A stretch of DNA of 27,642 bases from Muribaculaceae bacterium (lineage in GTDB: Bacteria; Bacteroidota; Bacteroidia; Bacteroidales; Muribaculaceae). The stretch covers positions 1 to 27,642 of the forward strand of contig VSPO01000036.1 in assembly GCA_009775375.1 (NCBI GenBank), in the 5' to 3' direction. The translations under genes were made by a program, and so were the position numbers. The notes below the pieces were generated by a model. That model saw only the letters and a list, made by a program, of their open reading frames with translations, did not search any database and had not been told where the DNA came from. Below, piece by piece: positions 7,280-16,003 of this stretch (its first letter is position 1; the number at the start of each line of letters is the position of its first letter).

Positions 7280-9370
7280 TTATTTTGCAAACGGCGGGGG
7301 AGTGCCGGGATCTTCTTCCTTATCGTCGGAAGATTCTGTTTTGGTTTCAGTCGGTTGTGCTGAAGTGCCGTCGTCCGGGAAATCTTTTGCGTATGGATTG
7401 TCGGATATTTGCCCCGTCAATCTTTTTGCTTCCTCTTTTTTATTGATTTCGATTATCTCGTCTGTGCGGCTTTTCCATTTGCGCGGGCCGAGGATGCTTT
7501 GGACGTCGTCGTGGAAAATGACTTCCCTTTCAACAAGGAGATCTCTGATTTGGTTATGCTGCTTGGCATATTTGGTCAGTATCTCTTTTGCTCTTGCATA
7601 CTGTTCGTTGACTATGCGCTTGACTTCTTCATCTATTATGGTGGCGGTCTCTTCGGAATATGGTTTTGTGAGGCCATAATCTTGCCCGGTAGAATCGTTG
7701 TAATTGATGTTGGGCAGTTTGTCGCTCATTCCATATACGAGGACGAGAGATCGAGCGATTTTTGTGCATTTTTCGAGATCATCGCTTGCTCCTGTGCCGA
7801 CTTGACCCGTAAAAACATCCTCGGCAGCTCTTCCTCCAAGCAGTCCGCACATTGTGTCAAGCAGAGCCTGGGTTGGAATAATCTGTCGAGCCTCAGGGGC
7901 ATACCATGCAGCCCCAAGAGCCCTTCCACGAGGCACTATTGTAACCTTAACGAGAGGATTGCCGTATTGGGTCATCCAGCTGATTGTGGCGTGGCCCGCC
8001 TCATGCGTGGCGATAGAAAACTTTTCCACATCCGTGATGATTCTTGAGCGTTTTTCAAGACCTCCTACTATCCTGTCGATTGCTGCCATGAAGTCGTTCC
8101 AATCGACGGATTGCTTGCTGTTTCTGGCAGCTATAAGAGCTGCTTCATTGCAAACATTTGCAATGTCAGCACCGGAAAATCCTTGTGTCTGTCGGGCAAG
8201 CTGTTCAACGTCAAGCTTGCTGTTGACTTTTAAATTACGCAGATGGACATTGAAAATCTCGACGCGGTCGGTCAGCTCAGGAAGATCCACATAAATCTGG
8301 CGGTCGAAGCGACCCGGACGAAGCAAGGCTTTGTCGAGCATGTCTGCGCGGTTGGTGGCTGCAAGGATAATCACTCCGTTGTTGGATCCGAAGCCATCCA
8401 TTTCTGTGAGCATTTGATTTAGGGTATTTTCCCGTTCATCATTCGATCCCATGTTGGGATTCTTGCCTCTTGCGCGTCCCACAGCGTCAATCTCATCAAT
8501 AAAGACGATGCATGGAGCTTTCTCCTTTGCCTGTTTGAAAAGGTCTCTGACACGAGCCGCACCAACACCTACAAACATTTCAACAAAATCAGATCCCGAC
8601 ATTGACAGGAAAGGCACATTTGCTTCCCCCGCCACGGCTTTTGCCAAAAGGGTCTTACCTGTGCCCGGAGGGCCAACAAGAAGTGCTCCCTTTGGAATCT
8701 TGGCTCCAAGCTCTGTGTATCTTTGGGGATTCTTGAGAAACTCTACAATCTCTTCGATCTCAACCTTTGCTTCTGCAAGGCCGGCCACATCCTTAAACGT
8801 GACGGTCGAACCATTGTCTTTGTCAAAAACCGTGGCTCTTGATTTGCCGACATTGAAAATACCGCCTCCGCCAGCTCCTCCGCTCATTCTTTTTGACATG
8901 TAGACCATGAATATGACAAGCAGCAAGATAGGACCGAAATACCAGAAAAGCTTCATAAGATCAGACCCCTTTTCATAGTTCACTTTAATCAGGGGCTTCC
9001 CTTCTGCCTGAAGAGCGGCATTCCAAGAATCGATTTTCTCTTGAATCTTATCAGATGAAGGAATAGTAGTGGTTATTTTCTTGTCTCCGTCGAATTCGCT
9101 TGAAGTATTGAATTTATGCTTTTTTGCCCCCTCGGCGGTCATGAACCCTTCCGCTGTGCGGGTTTCGGAGAACACCATTATTTTGTCCATGTCGCCGGCA
9201 AGGGCTGCCTTTTCAAAATCAGTCCAATCCACCTCTTTAGTCTGGGAGGCATCTTGGAAATAAAACAATGCGAGTAGGGAGAGAAGAATTAGGCCATACA
9301 TCCAATACATGTTGAACAATGGCTTTTTGTTTTGATTGCCGTTCTTCTGAGGGCGTGGATATTTAATCAT
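7280..9370 (-). CDS. ftsH: ATP-dependent zinc metalloprotease FtsH
   Basis: FtsH is a membrane-anchored AAA+ hexameric protease that extracts and degrades membrane and short-lived soluble proteins. The 696-residue protein has TM1 (about 21-39), a periplasmic domain (about 40-138) and TM2 (about 139-158). The AAA module follows: Walker A GPPGTGKT (233-240), Walker B IVFIDEID (288-295), and the second region of homology from ATNRADM to RPGRFDR (338-357). The zinc site HEAGH is at 456-460. A charged tail rich in Glu, Asp, Lys and Pro ends the protein. Length and all key residues are normal. It lies 48 bp after rsfS and is probably co-transcribed with it. Confidence 0.97.
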   Translation of the reverse strand: MIKYPRPQKNGNQNKKPLFNMYWMYGLILLSLLALFYFQDASQTKEVDWTDFEKAALAGDMDKIMVFSETRTAEGFMTAEGAKKHKFNTSSEFDGDKKITTTIPSSDKIQEKIDSWNAALQAEGKPLIKVNYEKGSDLMKLFWYFGPILLLVIFMVYMSKRMSGGAGGGGIFNVGKSRATVFDKDNGSTVTFKDVAGLAEAKVEIEEIVEFLKNPQRYTELGAKIPKGALLVGPPGTGKTLLAKAVAGEANVPFLSMSGSDFVEMFVGVGAARVRDLFKQAKEKAPCIVFIDEIDAVGRARGKNPNMGSNDERENTLNQMLTEMDGFGSNNGVIILAATNRADMLDKALLRPGRFDRQIYVDLPELTDRVEIFNVHLRNLKVNSKLDVEQLARQTQGFSGADIANVCNEAALIAARNSKQSVDWNDFMAAIDRIVGGLEKRSRIITDVEKFSIATHEAGHATISWMTQYGNPLVKVTIVPRGRALGAAWYAPEARQIIPTQALLDTMCGLLGGRAAEDVFTGQVGTGASDDLEKCTKIARSLVLVYGMSDKLPNINYNDSTGQDYGLTKPYSEETATIIDEEVKRIVNEQYARAKEILTKYAKQHNQIRDLLVEREVIFHDDVQSILGPRKWKSRTDEIIEINKKEEAKRLTGQISDNPYAKDFPDDGTSAQPTETKTESSDDKEEDPGTPPPFAK

Positions 9371-9418
9371 AGTTGTGGATATTTCTCTGAATGGTGATGT
9401 AATGTGGAAGTTATCGTC

Positions 9419-9778
9419 TTAGCCCTCATCAGGAATGAATTTAATTTCGGCATCGCTCCATAGGGATTCAAGTGCGTAAAACTCCCTGAATTCAGGAAGA
9501 AAGATATGCACCATAACTTCCCCATAATCGATGATTATCCATTGGCTATTGCGATAGCCTTCATAATTGATGGGTTTGATGCCTTTGTTTTCTAAAAGAC
9601 AGTCGCGCACGGAGTCGGCTATTGCTCCGACCTGTGCGGTGCTTCTTCCCTGACAGATTATTAGTTTCTGTGAAGGAGCGGTTTCCAATGAGGAGAGGTC
9701 AATTTCCGCTATCTTAGAGCCTTTCTTATCCAGGATAGCTTCTATAATGTGGGATGAGATGTCGGTGTTGTCGAGCAT
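9419..9778 (-). CDS. rsfS: Ribosomal silencing factor RsfS (Iojap/DUF143)
   Basis: This 119-residue protein belongs to the RsfS/Iojap family, which binds ribosomal protein uL14 and blocks joining of the 30S and 50S subunits when nutrients are scarce. The family signature is seen in the central and C-terminal parts: NSQWIIIDYGEVMVHIF (about 82-98), then FREFYALESLWSDA (about 101-114). Length is typical. It is the first gene of the rsfS-ftsH pair, with a good promoter match about 130 bp upstream. Confidence 0.94.
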   Translation of the reverse strand: MLDNTDISSHIIEAILDKKGSKIAEIDLSSLETAPSQKLIICQGRSTAQVGAIADSVRDCLLENKGIKPINYEGYRNSQWIIIDYGEVMVHIFLPEFREFYALESLWSDAEIKFIPDEG

Positions 9779-9906
9779 TCGTCGAAAAATTAGTTACAAG
9801 CATTGAGATTGAATCGCCGGGAACGGAATTTCCCGATAATTCACATATGTATAACAAAAGATGAGCCAAAAATATTCCGGCTTCTCAAAAATTATCCAAT
9901 TCAGCG

Positions 9907-9938
9907 CGAAATTACAAAAAAAATGCCATAACTTCAAA
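9907..9938 (-). promoter_or_regulatory. Bacteroidetes-type promoter of rsfS-ftsH
   Basis: On the minus strand, TTTG (9935-9938) is followed after 20 nt by TAATTTCG (9907-9914), one mismatch from TAnnTTTG. It would give a leader of roughly 120 nt before the rsfS ATG at 9778. Confidence 0.55.
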
Positions 9939-10045
9939 AGAAGCCAGGCATTAGATAGAGAACTTTTAGAACCTTTAACTAATCAAGCCCAAAAGATAGG
10001 GCTATAATTAAAAAGAATCCTGAAGAATTTTGATATGAAGCTCAA

Positions 10046-10627
10046 TTATTCTCCATATCTCATTTCTATAACGTTCCAGTCGACTATATCCCAAAGTTTG
10101 TGTAGATAGGATGCTCTGAGGTTTTGATAATCCAGATAATATGCGTGCTCCCAGACATCATAAGTCATAATCGGACGCAAGCCTTGGGTCATTGGGTTCT
10201 CTGCGTTTTTGCCCTGCAGTATGAATAGCTTTCCATCGGAATCTGCCGCGAGCCATACCCAACCGGAGCCAAACAATGTGGCTCCTGCTTCCTCGAACTT
10301 GGATTTGAAATCCTCGATAGAGCCGAATTGGCTTTCAATAGCATCACGAAGTTTCCCGGATGGCTCCTTTATTCCATCGGGAGAAAATTGGAAGAAATAG
10401 AAGATATGGTTCCATGCCTGGGCTGCATTGTTGAAAAGCTTGCCTTCGCTTTTCACGATAATGTCTTCCAGTGCCATGTCTGCAAATTCTGTCCCCTCGA
10501 TGAGTTTGTTAAGAGTGTCGATATATGCTCTTTCATGCTTGCCGTAGTGGAACTCGATTGTTGTGGGCGAGATCACCGGGGCAAGCGCATCTTGGGCATA
10601 CGGTAGTTTTGGTTGTGTGAATTTCAT
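10046..10627 (-). CDS. sodB: Superoxide dismutase, Fe/Mn family (Fe-type)
   Basis: This cytoplasmic enzyme converts superoxide to oxygen and peroxide. In the 193-residue protein the four metal ligands are H27 (in EFHYGKH), H74 (in AQAWNHIF), D157 and H161 (in YDVWEHAYYLDYQN). The active-site glutamine sits in NNAAQAWNH (Q70), the position used by iron enzymes. Bacteroides homologues are known to work with either Fe or Mn, so metal use in the cell is open. The gene stands alone: the thi operon terminator lies upstream, and only a weak hairpin (9986-10003) lies downstream. I did not find a consensus promoter. Confidence 0.96.
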   Translation of the reverse strand: MKFTQPKLPYAQDALAPVISPTTIEFHYGKHERAYIDTLNKLIEGTEFADMALEDIIVKSEGKLFNNAAQAWNHIFYFFQFSPDGIKEPSGKLRDAIESQFGSIEDFKSKFEEAGATLFGSGWVWLAADSDGKLFILQGKNAENPMTQGLRPIMTYDVWEHAYYLDYQNLRASYLHKLWDIVDWNVIEMRYGE

Positions 10628-10673
10628 AATTATTACGATTTAATAATTTAAGGTTGTTCCTTACTTCTAATAA

Positions 10674-10705
10674 CAAAACGGGCAAAAAATTGTTTGCCCG
10701 TTTTG
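10674..10705 (-). terminator. Terminator of the thi operon
   Basis: A perfect 13-bp stem, CAAAACGGGCAAA (10674-10686) with its complement at 10693-10705, closes a 6-nt loop. It lies 65 bp past the thiH stop and before sodB. A short T-rich stretch (TTATTA) follows on the minus strand. Confidence 0.75.
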
Positions 10706-10770
10706 ACAGATAAATATGATGCCTGACTTATACGTGAGTCTCTTGAGTCAAGATGCTTTTGTAAATGTAG

Positions 10771-11934
10771 TCAGTCGAAAACGCTGTCCCAGTCTTTCCA
10801 GACAGGGTCGTAGCCTTGATTCCTGATGTCGGCGACTACTTCAGATGGTGTGCGTTCGTCGCTGACCTCAAATTGCTCCAACGAATCGCACGCAACAGAA
10901 TAGCCTCCCGGATCGGTTTTGCTTCCTGCGCTCATCGATGTCACGCCAAGAGCCACCATGTTGTTGCGATATTCAGGTGCTTCTCTTGTGGAGAAAGAGA
11001 TGTCGACGTCGTGGTCGAAAATGCGGAAAGCAAATGTCAGTTGAGCCAGCTGTTTGTCGCTTATTATACTTTTGGGTTGAAATCCGCTTTCAGATGGACG
11101 CATTCTTGGGAAATTGACTGAATATCGGCTTCTCCAATATTTTTTCTGGAGATACCTGAGGTGGCGTGCAAGCATGACGGAATCCCCTCTCCAATCCTCC
11201 AGCCCGAGAAGCGCTCCAAGTCCGATTTTATGTACGCCGGCCTCTCCCATGCGGTCGTAGCCGTTCAGCCGCCATTCATAATGACTTTTCATGCCTTTAG
11301 GATGGTAGGTCTTATATGCCTCCTTATGATATGTCTCTTGAAAACAGACCACTCCATTTAGCCCTGAATGGGTCAGACGCTCGTAGTCGACTGCCCTCAT
11401 GGGTTGGACTTCGATTGTGAGGTTATGGAAGTATGGGCGACAGGTGTGCAGTACGTTCTCCAGATAATCCACCCCGCAAAGGGAAGGATACTCTCCGGAG
11501 ACAATCAGGAGGTTTTCAAACGGACCAAGCTTCTTAATGGCCTCACATTCCTGCTTCACCTGTGCCATGTCGAGGATTGTGCGTTGGAAAGGATTATCGT
11601 GGTTGAAACCACAATACACGCATTTGTTGGTGCATGCATTCCCGACATACATGGGTATATACATTGAGATTGTCTTTCCAAACCTCTCATCTGTGAATCT
11701 CTTGCTCATAGCCGCCATCTCCTCAAGTCGGGGAGTGGCCGCATCTGAAATTAGGACTGCAAAATCGTCGGGCGACAGTTGCTTTTTATTGGCTGCCGCT
11801 TTTTTCAATACTCTCTCGACATCTTCAGCTGAGGCCGCTTCCACCATGCGGATAGTTTCGTCCCAATCATATTCGCCGATTATGTCGGCGAACCCATGTC
11901 CGAAGATTGCTTCAGGTGTCGGGTCGGATTTCAT
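10771..11934 (-). CDS. thiH: 2-iminoacetate synthase ThiH (radical SAM tyrosine lyase)
   Basis: ThiH cleaves tyrosine with S-adenosylmethionine to give dehydroglycine (2-iminoacetate) and p-cresol; dehydroglycine feeds thiazole formation by ThiG. The radical SAM cluster motif CTNKCVYC lies about 100 residues in, with CxxxCxxC spacing. The C-terminal ThiH domain includes PRMRPSESGF. The chosen ATG overlaps the thiC stop as ATGA (start 11934-11932, stop 11933-11931), which suggests translational coupling; an in-frame ATG at 11943 is an alternative. It is the last gene of the operon. Use of ThiH instead of the oxygen-dependent ThiO fits an anaerobe. Confidence 0.94.
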   Translation of the reverse strand: MKSDPTPEAIFGHGFADIIGEYDWDETIRMVEAASAEDVERVLKKAAANKKQLSPDDFAVLISDAATPRLEEMAAMSKRFTDERFGKTISMYIPMYVGNACTNKCVYCGFNHDNPFQRTILDMAQVKQECEAIKKLGPFENLLIVSGEYPSLCGVDYLENVLHTCRPYFHNLTIEVQPMRAVDYERLTHSGLNGVVCFQETYHKEAYKTYHPKGMKSHYEWRLNGYDRMGEAGVHKIGLGALLGLEDWRGDSVMLARHLRYLQKKYWRSRYSVNFPRMRPSESGFQPKSIISDKQLAQLTFAFRIFDHDVDISFSTREAPEYRNNMVALGVTSMSAGSKTDPGGYSVACDSLEQFEVSDERTPSEVVADIRNQGYDPVWKDWDSVFD

Positions 11935-13643
11935 TCTTTGCATTTTTCAGTGATGCTTTGTGAAATTCTCATTGCGCAGAAATTGGGGCCGCACATTGTG
12001 CAGAAACGGTCGTCTGCATCCGGGGCGTTCCTGCGTGCGTCGAGATAATATTGCTTCGCCTTTGCAGGATCGAGTGAAAGATTGAATTGGTCTTTCCAAC
12101 GGAATTCATATCTTGCCTTGCTCAATGCATCGTCGCGAATTTCTGCTCCCGGAAATCCCTTGGCAAGATCTGCTGCATGGGCGGCTATCTTGTAAGCTAT
12201 CACTCCGTCTCTGACATCATTGAGGTCGGGTAGGGAAAGGTGTTCCTTTGGAGTGACGTAGCATATCATGGCAGTGCCGAGATTGGAGATTATGGCAGCC
12301 CCTATTGCAGATGTGATATGGTCGTATCCCGGCGCGATGTCAGTGGTCAATGGCCCAAGTGTATAGAAAGGAGCGCTGTGGCATGCCTTCACTTGTTTAT
12401 CCATGTTGGCTTTGATTTTGTTCATGGGGACGTGTCCAGGTCCCTCGATCAGAACCTGCACGTCGTGGGCCCATGCTTTCTCCGTCAGTTTTCCAAGCAC
12501 TTCAAGTTCCAGAAATTGAGCTCGGTCGTTGGCGTCATGTATAGAGCCCGGTCTCATTCCGTCGCCAAGAGAGACGGCTACGTCATATTTATTAAGAATC
12601 TCGCATATTTCGTCAAAATGCATGTAAAGGAAACTCTCCTGATTGTGTAGTACACACCATTGAGTCATAATCGAACCACCTCTGGACACACATCCTGTCA
12701 GGCGTTGCTCAATCAAATCAGCATGTTCGCGAAGGACGCCGGCATGAATAGTGAAATAATCCACACCTTGCTCACATTGCTCAATTAGGGTGTCACGATA
12801 AATCTCCCACGTAAGTTTGCCGACGTCTCCATTGACCTTTTCCAATGCCTGATAGATAGGAACGGTGCCGACCGGGACAGGGCAATTGCGTATAATCCAT
12901 TCGCGAGTCTCATGTATGTTGTCTCCTGTAGAGAGGTCCATTAAGGTGTCTCCACCCCAATAGCAGCTCCAGACGGCTTTAGCCACTTCCTCCTCGATTC
13001 CTGAGGATAGGGCTGAATTTCCGATATTCGTGTTCAACTTTACGGAGAAAGCAGATCCGATAATCATAGGCTCTGCCTCTGGATGGTTGATGTTGGCTGC
13101 AATGATGGCTCTGCCAGACGCAATTTCATCCCTGACGAATTCAGGGGTGATGTGTGTCTTTATTCCCCTTCTTTCGTTGTCAAGGTTTTCCCGGATTGCG
13201 ACATATTCCATTTCCGGAGTGATGATTCCTTTGCGTGCATAATGCATCTGAGTGACTCTAAGCCCTTCCTTTGCCCGGCGAGGTTTATGCTCCACCGGGA
13301 ACCGGATAGCATCAAGCTCCGGCATACTTCTGCGAAGCCGTCCGTATTCGCTCGTGATGTCTTCGAGCGTCACTGTATCATCTCGCTGCTCCACCCATTT
13401 CTGGCGTATTCTGGGGAGCCCTTTATTTATGTCGATTTCAATATTGGGATCGGTATAGGGGCCGCTTGTATCATATACTGTGACGTCTTCATTCGGGGTC
13501 TCGATTCTGACTCCATCTATGATTTTGACAGTGGGATATTGATGAATTGTCCTCATCGCCACTTGAATAGGGTGGATTTTACCTTTTACGTATGTCTTCG
13601 TGGAGTTGGGGTAGGAAGACACATTGATATTTTCTATTTCCAT
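11931..13643 (-). CDS. thiC: Phosphomethylpyrimidine synthase ThiC
   Basis: ThiC rearranges aminoimidazole ribotide to HMP phosphate in a radical SAM reaction. The 570-residue protein has the ThiC-specific C-terminal cluster motif CTMCGPNFC (C548, C551, C556), which differs from the classical radical SAM motif. The N-terminal ThiC-associated domain and the (beta/alpha)8 core are present, with conserved segments such as CPVPVGTVPIYQAL and EGPGHVPM. Length is normal for Bacteroidota. It is the sixth gene of the operon, 58 bp after thiG. Confidence 0.98.
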   Translation of the reverse strand: MEIENINVSSYPNSTKTYVKGKIHPIQVAMRTIHQYPTVKIIDGVRIETPNEDVTVYDTSGPYTDPNIEIDINKGLPRIRQKWVEQRDDTVTLEDITSEYGRLRRSMPELDAIRFPVEHKPRRAKEGLRVTQMHYARKGIITPEMEYVAIRENLDNERRGIKTHITPEFVRDEIASGRAIIAANINHPEAEPMIIGSAFSVKLNTNIGNSALSSGIEEEVAKAVWSCYWGGDTLMDLSTGDNIHETREWIIRNCPVPVGTVPIYQALEKVNGDVGKLTWEIYRDTLIEQCEQGVDYFTIHAGVLREHADLIEQRLTGCVSRGGSIMTQWCVLHNQESFLYMHFDEICEILNKYDVAVSLGDGMRPGSIHDANDRAQFLELEVLGKLTEKAWAHDVQVLIEGPGHVPMNKIKANMDKQVKACHSAPFYTLGPLTTDIAPGYDHITSAIGAAIISNLGTAMICYVTPKEHLSLPDLNDVRDGVIAYKIAAHAADLAKGFPGAEIRDDALSKARYEFRWKDQFNLSLDPAKAKQYYLDARRNAPDADDRFCTMCGPNFCAMRISQSITEKCKE

Positions 13644-13701
13644 TGAAAAAAGTTCTAAGGGGTGTTATGAATAAAACACGCTCTAATGATGTTTGGGATA
13701 A

Positions 13702-14475
13702 TCAATCGAGAAAAGAGGTGAGAGGGCTTGTTGCCACGGCGCATGATGAGACTATTCCCAATCCTGCGTTATATGCCATCCTTCCGGCAATCACGGCTTG
13801 TCGGAAAGCGTCAGCCATAGCGACCGGATTTCCAGCCACAGCGATTGCCGTGTTGACAAGGACTGCGTCAGCGCCCATCTCCATTGCTTCGGCAGCGTGA
13901 GAAGGAGCTCCGAGCCCAGCATCGACCACTACCGGAAGGTTGCTTTGCTCGATGATTATTTCAAGAAGGTCGCGGGTCACGAGTCCCTTGTTGGTCCCTA
14001 TGGGGGCGGCAAGCGGCATGACGGCTGCGGCTCCGGCTTCTTCAAGAAGTTTGCAAAGCACCGGGTCTGCCTGAATATAAGGAAGAACCGTGAATCCGTC
14101 GGCTGCAAGGGCTTCTGTGGCTTTGAGAGTCTCGATAGGATCGGGCATAAGATATTTAGGATCGGGATGAATCTCAAGTTTTATGAATCCCGTTTCGAAT
14201 ATCTCGCGACTCATTTGTGCGGCGATTATGGCCTCTTTTGCATTTCTGACGCCGGAAGTGTTGGGAAGTAGCTGCACATTTTCTCTATTTATGTGCCCCA
14301 GCATTTCGTCTGTTGCCTCATTCATCATGTTGACACGTTTCATCGCCACCGTGATCATTTGAGAACCGGACGCTTTGATGGCGTCGAGCATTACAGATGG
14401 CGACGGAAATTTACCGGTCCCCACGAAGAGACGGGAAGTGAATTCCTTGTCTCCGATTTTCAGAATTTCGTCCAT
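13702..14475 (-). CDS. thiG: Thiazole synthase ThiG
   Basis: ThiG condenses 1-deoxyxylulose 5-phosphate, dehydroglycine and sulfur from ThiS thiocarboxylate into the thiazole phosphate. The 257-residue protein is a TIM barrel. K99 in FIKLEI matches the lysine that forms the imine with the sugar substrate. Other family segments are LFVGTGKF (16-23), LLPNTSG (69-75) and VDAGLGAPSHAAEAM. Length is normal. An 88-bp gap with a small hairpin separates it from thiE upstream. Confidence 0.97.
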   Translation of the reverse strand: MDEILKIGDKEFTSRLFVGTGKFPSPSVMLDAIKASGSQMITVAMKRVNMMNEATDEMLGHINRENVQLLPNTSGVRNAKEAIIAAQMSREIFETGFIKLEIHPDPKYLMPDPIETLKATEALAADGFTVLPYIQADPVLCKLLEEAGAAAVMPLAAPIGTNKGLVTRDLLEIIIEQSNLPVVVDAGLGAPSHAAEAMEMGADAVLVNTAIAVAGNPVAMADAFRQAVIAGRMAYNAGLGIVSSCAVATSPLTSFLD

Positions 14476-14527
14476 TTATATTTTGGTTGTGGTTTAGAGT
14501 GTGTTAAAACAACGACACTCATATAAT

Positions 14528-14554
14528 GCATTCTCCCGGATCCGGAGAGAATGC
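14528..14554 (-). repeat. Small hairpin between thiE and thiG
   Basis: GCATTCTC (14528-14535) pairs with GAGAATGC (14547-14554). After a one-base bulge, CCG (14536-14538) pairs with CGG (14543-14545). No T-run follows on the minus strand, so it is more likely an mRNA stability or processing element than a terminator. Confidence 0.4.
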
Positions 14555-14563
14555 CAATCTATG

Positions 14564-15190
14564 TTACTGTTGTATGTGTGGAAGCAGACTCATGAATTTT
14601 TTTGTCTCTTCCACGATATTGCCGGAAAAGGCGATCGCTCCGCTGACTGCCACTCCATTTACTCCTGCCTCTATCAGAGGAAGAACATCTTCGAGCGTTA
14701 TGCCTCCAACGGCGACATGAGCGATATTTATGTCGTTTTCTGCCATTTCATAACAGAGATTTCTAACGCCGTCGATTCCGAGCACGGGAGATAGTTTCTT
14801 TTTTGTTTCCGTGTGAGCGTACGGACCAATGCCATAATAATCAATGTCGAGATTGCTGACTGCAAGGATATCTGAGAAGGTGTTTGCAGTCACGCCGATC
14901 ACGGCCCCCGGCCCCAATATCATTCTGGCCTTGCTGCAAGGCATATCTTCCTTGCCGAGATGCACGCCTCCGACGTTAAGCTCTTTTGCAAGCTCCACTC
15001 TGTCGTTTAGGATTAGGAAGACATCTTTTTCAATGCAACGAGGTTTGACGGCGTCTACCACCATCTTTATTTCTTCATCAGAAGCATCTTTCATTCTTAT
15101 CTGCACCCAACGGCACCCTCCTTCGATGACGCCGAAAATTTGCTCTGTCACAGGGGTATTACAGTCTGTGTTTGTGATGTATTGAAGCAT
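14564..15190 (-). CDS. thiE: Thiamine-phosphate synthase ThiE
   Basis: ThiE joins HMP diphosphate to thiazole phosphate to give thiamine phosphate. The 208-residue TIM-barrel protein has the family motifs in order: VQIRMKD (pyrimidine/diphosphate binding, about 29-35), ILNDRVELA (about 60-68), GVHLGKEDM (about 75-83), YYGIGPYAHTETK (thiazole phosphate side) and AVGGI. It is the complete ThiE of this operon; the gene just upstream is a shorter, more divergent relative. Confidence 0.95.
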   Translation of the reverse strand: MLQYITNTDCNTPVTEQIFGVIEGGCRWVQIRMKDASDEEIKMVVDAVKPRCIEKDVFLILNDRVELAKELNVGGVHLGKEDMPCSKARMILGPGAVIGVTANTFSDILAVSNLDIDYYGIGPYAHTETKKKLSPVLGIDGVRNLCYEMAENDINIAHVAVGGITLEDVLPLIEAGVNGVAVSGAIAFSGNIVEETKKFMSLLPHIQQ

Positions 15191-15236
15191 ATTTCTAAGA
15201 TTTGATTATTTATAACTATATAGAGGCGCCGCATGT

Positions 15237-15767
15237 CTAATGCCAGAAATATCCAAGCATGGCAGCCCCGTAAAATCCCGATGCGGCAAGCTTCGGAAAT
15301 TTGTCGGGGGTCACGCCTCCAAGTGCAATCACTCGTTTCCCTTCGATATGTGGCCGGATGTCTTCAAGATTGAATGATGAAAGATACCCCGGTTTGGATA
15401 TAGAATCGAAAACGGGAGATAACGTCACATAATCGTAATGACTAAGAAGGGAAAGTTGTTCAATAGAGTGTGCCGAATAGCTGATATGTGTGCAGGGAAT
15501 ATCTGCTTTCGGATTGCGTGAATTTAGGTGAGGCCCAAGAAGATGAAATTTCCTGCATAGAGAGAAATGATCATGAATCTTTATACGGCCATGATATTGA
15601 TTCGGAATGGAGGAAATCAATTCTGAGGTCTCCATTATATCCCAATCCGGTTTCCTTATATGCACTATATCTGCATCTCCATTTTGAAGAAGCTTGATGA
15701 TTTTTAAGGCTTCATCGGGAATGCGATGTGGCGAGGTCATTGCTATTATCTGTAATCCGTGCTTCAT
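15237..15767 (-). CDS. TenI/ThiE-like protein (possible thiazole tautomerase)
   Basis: A 176-residue member of the ThiE/TenI superfamily. It keeps VHIRKPD near residue 40, a central LLGPHLN, the segment LSPVFDSISKPGY, and ALGGV near the end. Compared with ThiE it is shorter and less conserved; the local resemblance of ISYSAHS to the active-site histidine region of Bacillus TenI suggests thiazole tautomerase more than thiamine-phosphate synthase. This is by-eye comparison. A TTG lies two codons upstream (15773), but ATG at 15767 is the better start. It sits between thiS and thiE, so a thiamin role is safe; the reaction is inferred. Confidence 0.8.
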   Translation of the reverse strand: MKHGLQIIAMTSPHRIPDEALKIIKLLQNGDADIVHIRKPDWDIMETSELISSIPNQYHGRIKIHDHFSLCRKFHLLGPHLNSRNPKADIPCTHISYSAHSIEQLSLLSHYDYVTLSPVFDSISKPGYLSSFNLEDIRPHIEGKRVIALGGVTPDKFPKLAASGFYGAAMLGYFWH

Positions 15768-15788
15768 AATCAAATCTTGAGGTTATTC

Positions 15789-15992
15789 TTATCCTCCAAA
15801 AGCAAACGATATGACCGTCACTCTGTCGAGATGGTTCAGTCCGGCGACAGGCCAGTCTTTTCTTTTTATGACCTTGTCATTGATGGCTATCGCAGAACCT
15901 TGAGGTTTTATTCCGTTCCATTTCACGAAATCAGCTATGGTCAAGACTTCTGCCGGGATTTTCGTAAGAACGTTGTTAAGAATGATATCCAT
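15789..15992 (-). CDS. thiS: Sulfur carrier protein ThiS
   Basis: A 67-residue ubiquitin-like protein ending in Gly-Gly (FAFGG). The terminal glycine is adenylated by ThiF and converted to a thiocarboxylate that delivers sulfur to ThiG. The segment INDKVIKRKDW is the typical middle of the fold. The gene starts 11 bp after the thiD stop and is followed 21 bp later by the TenI-like gene. Confidence 0.95.
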   Translation of the reverse strand: MDIILNNVLTKIPAEVLTIADFVKWNGIKPQGSAIAINDKVIKRKDWPVAGLNHLDRVTVISFAFGG

Positions 15993-16003
15993 AGATTTAT
16001 GTT

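Noticed and set aside
13083..13646. 187-codon open frame on the plus strand
   Set aside because: Antisense to the conserved thiC coding sequence.
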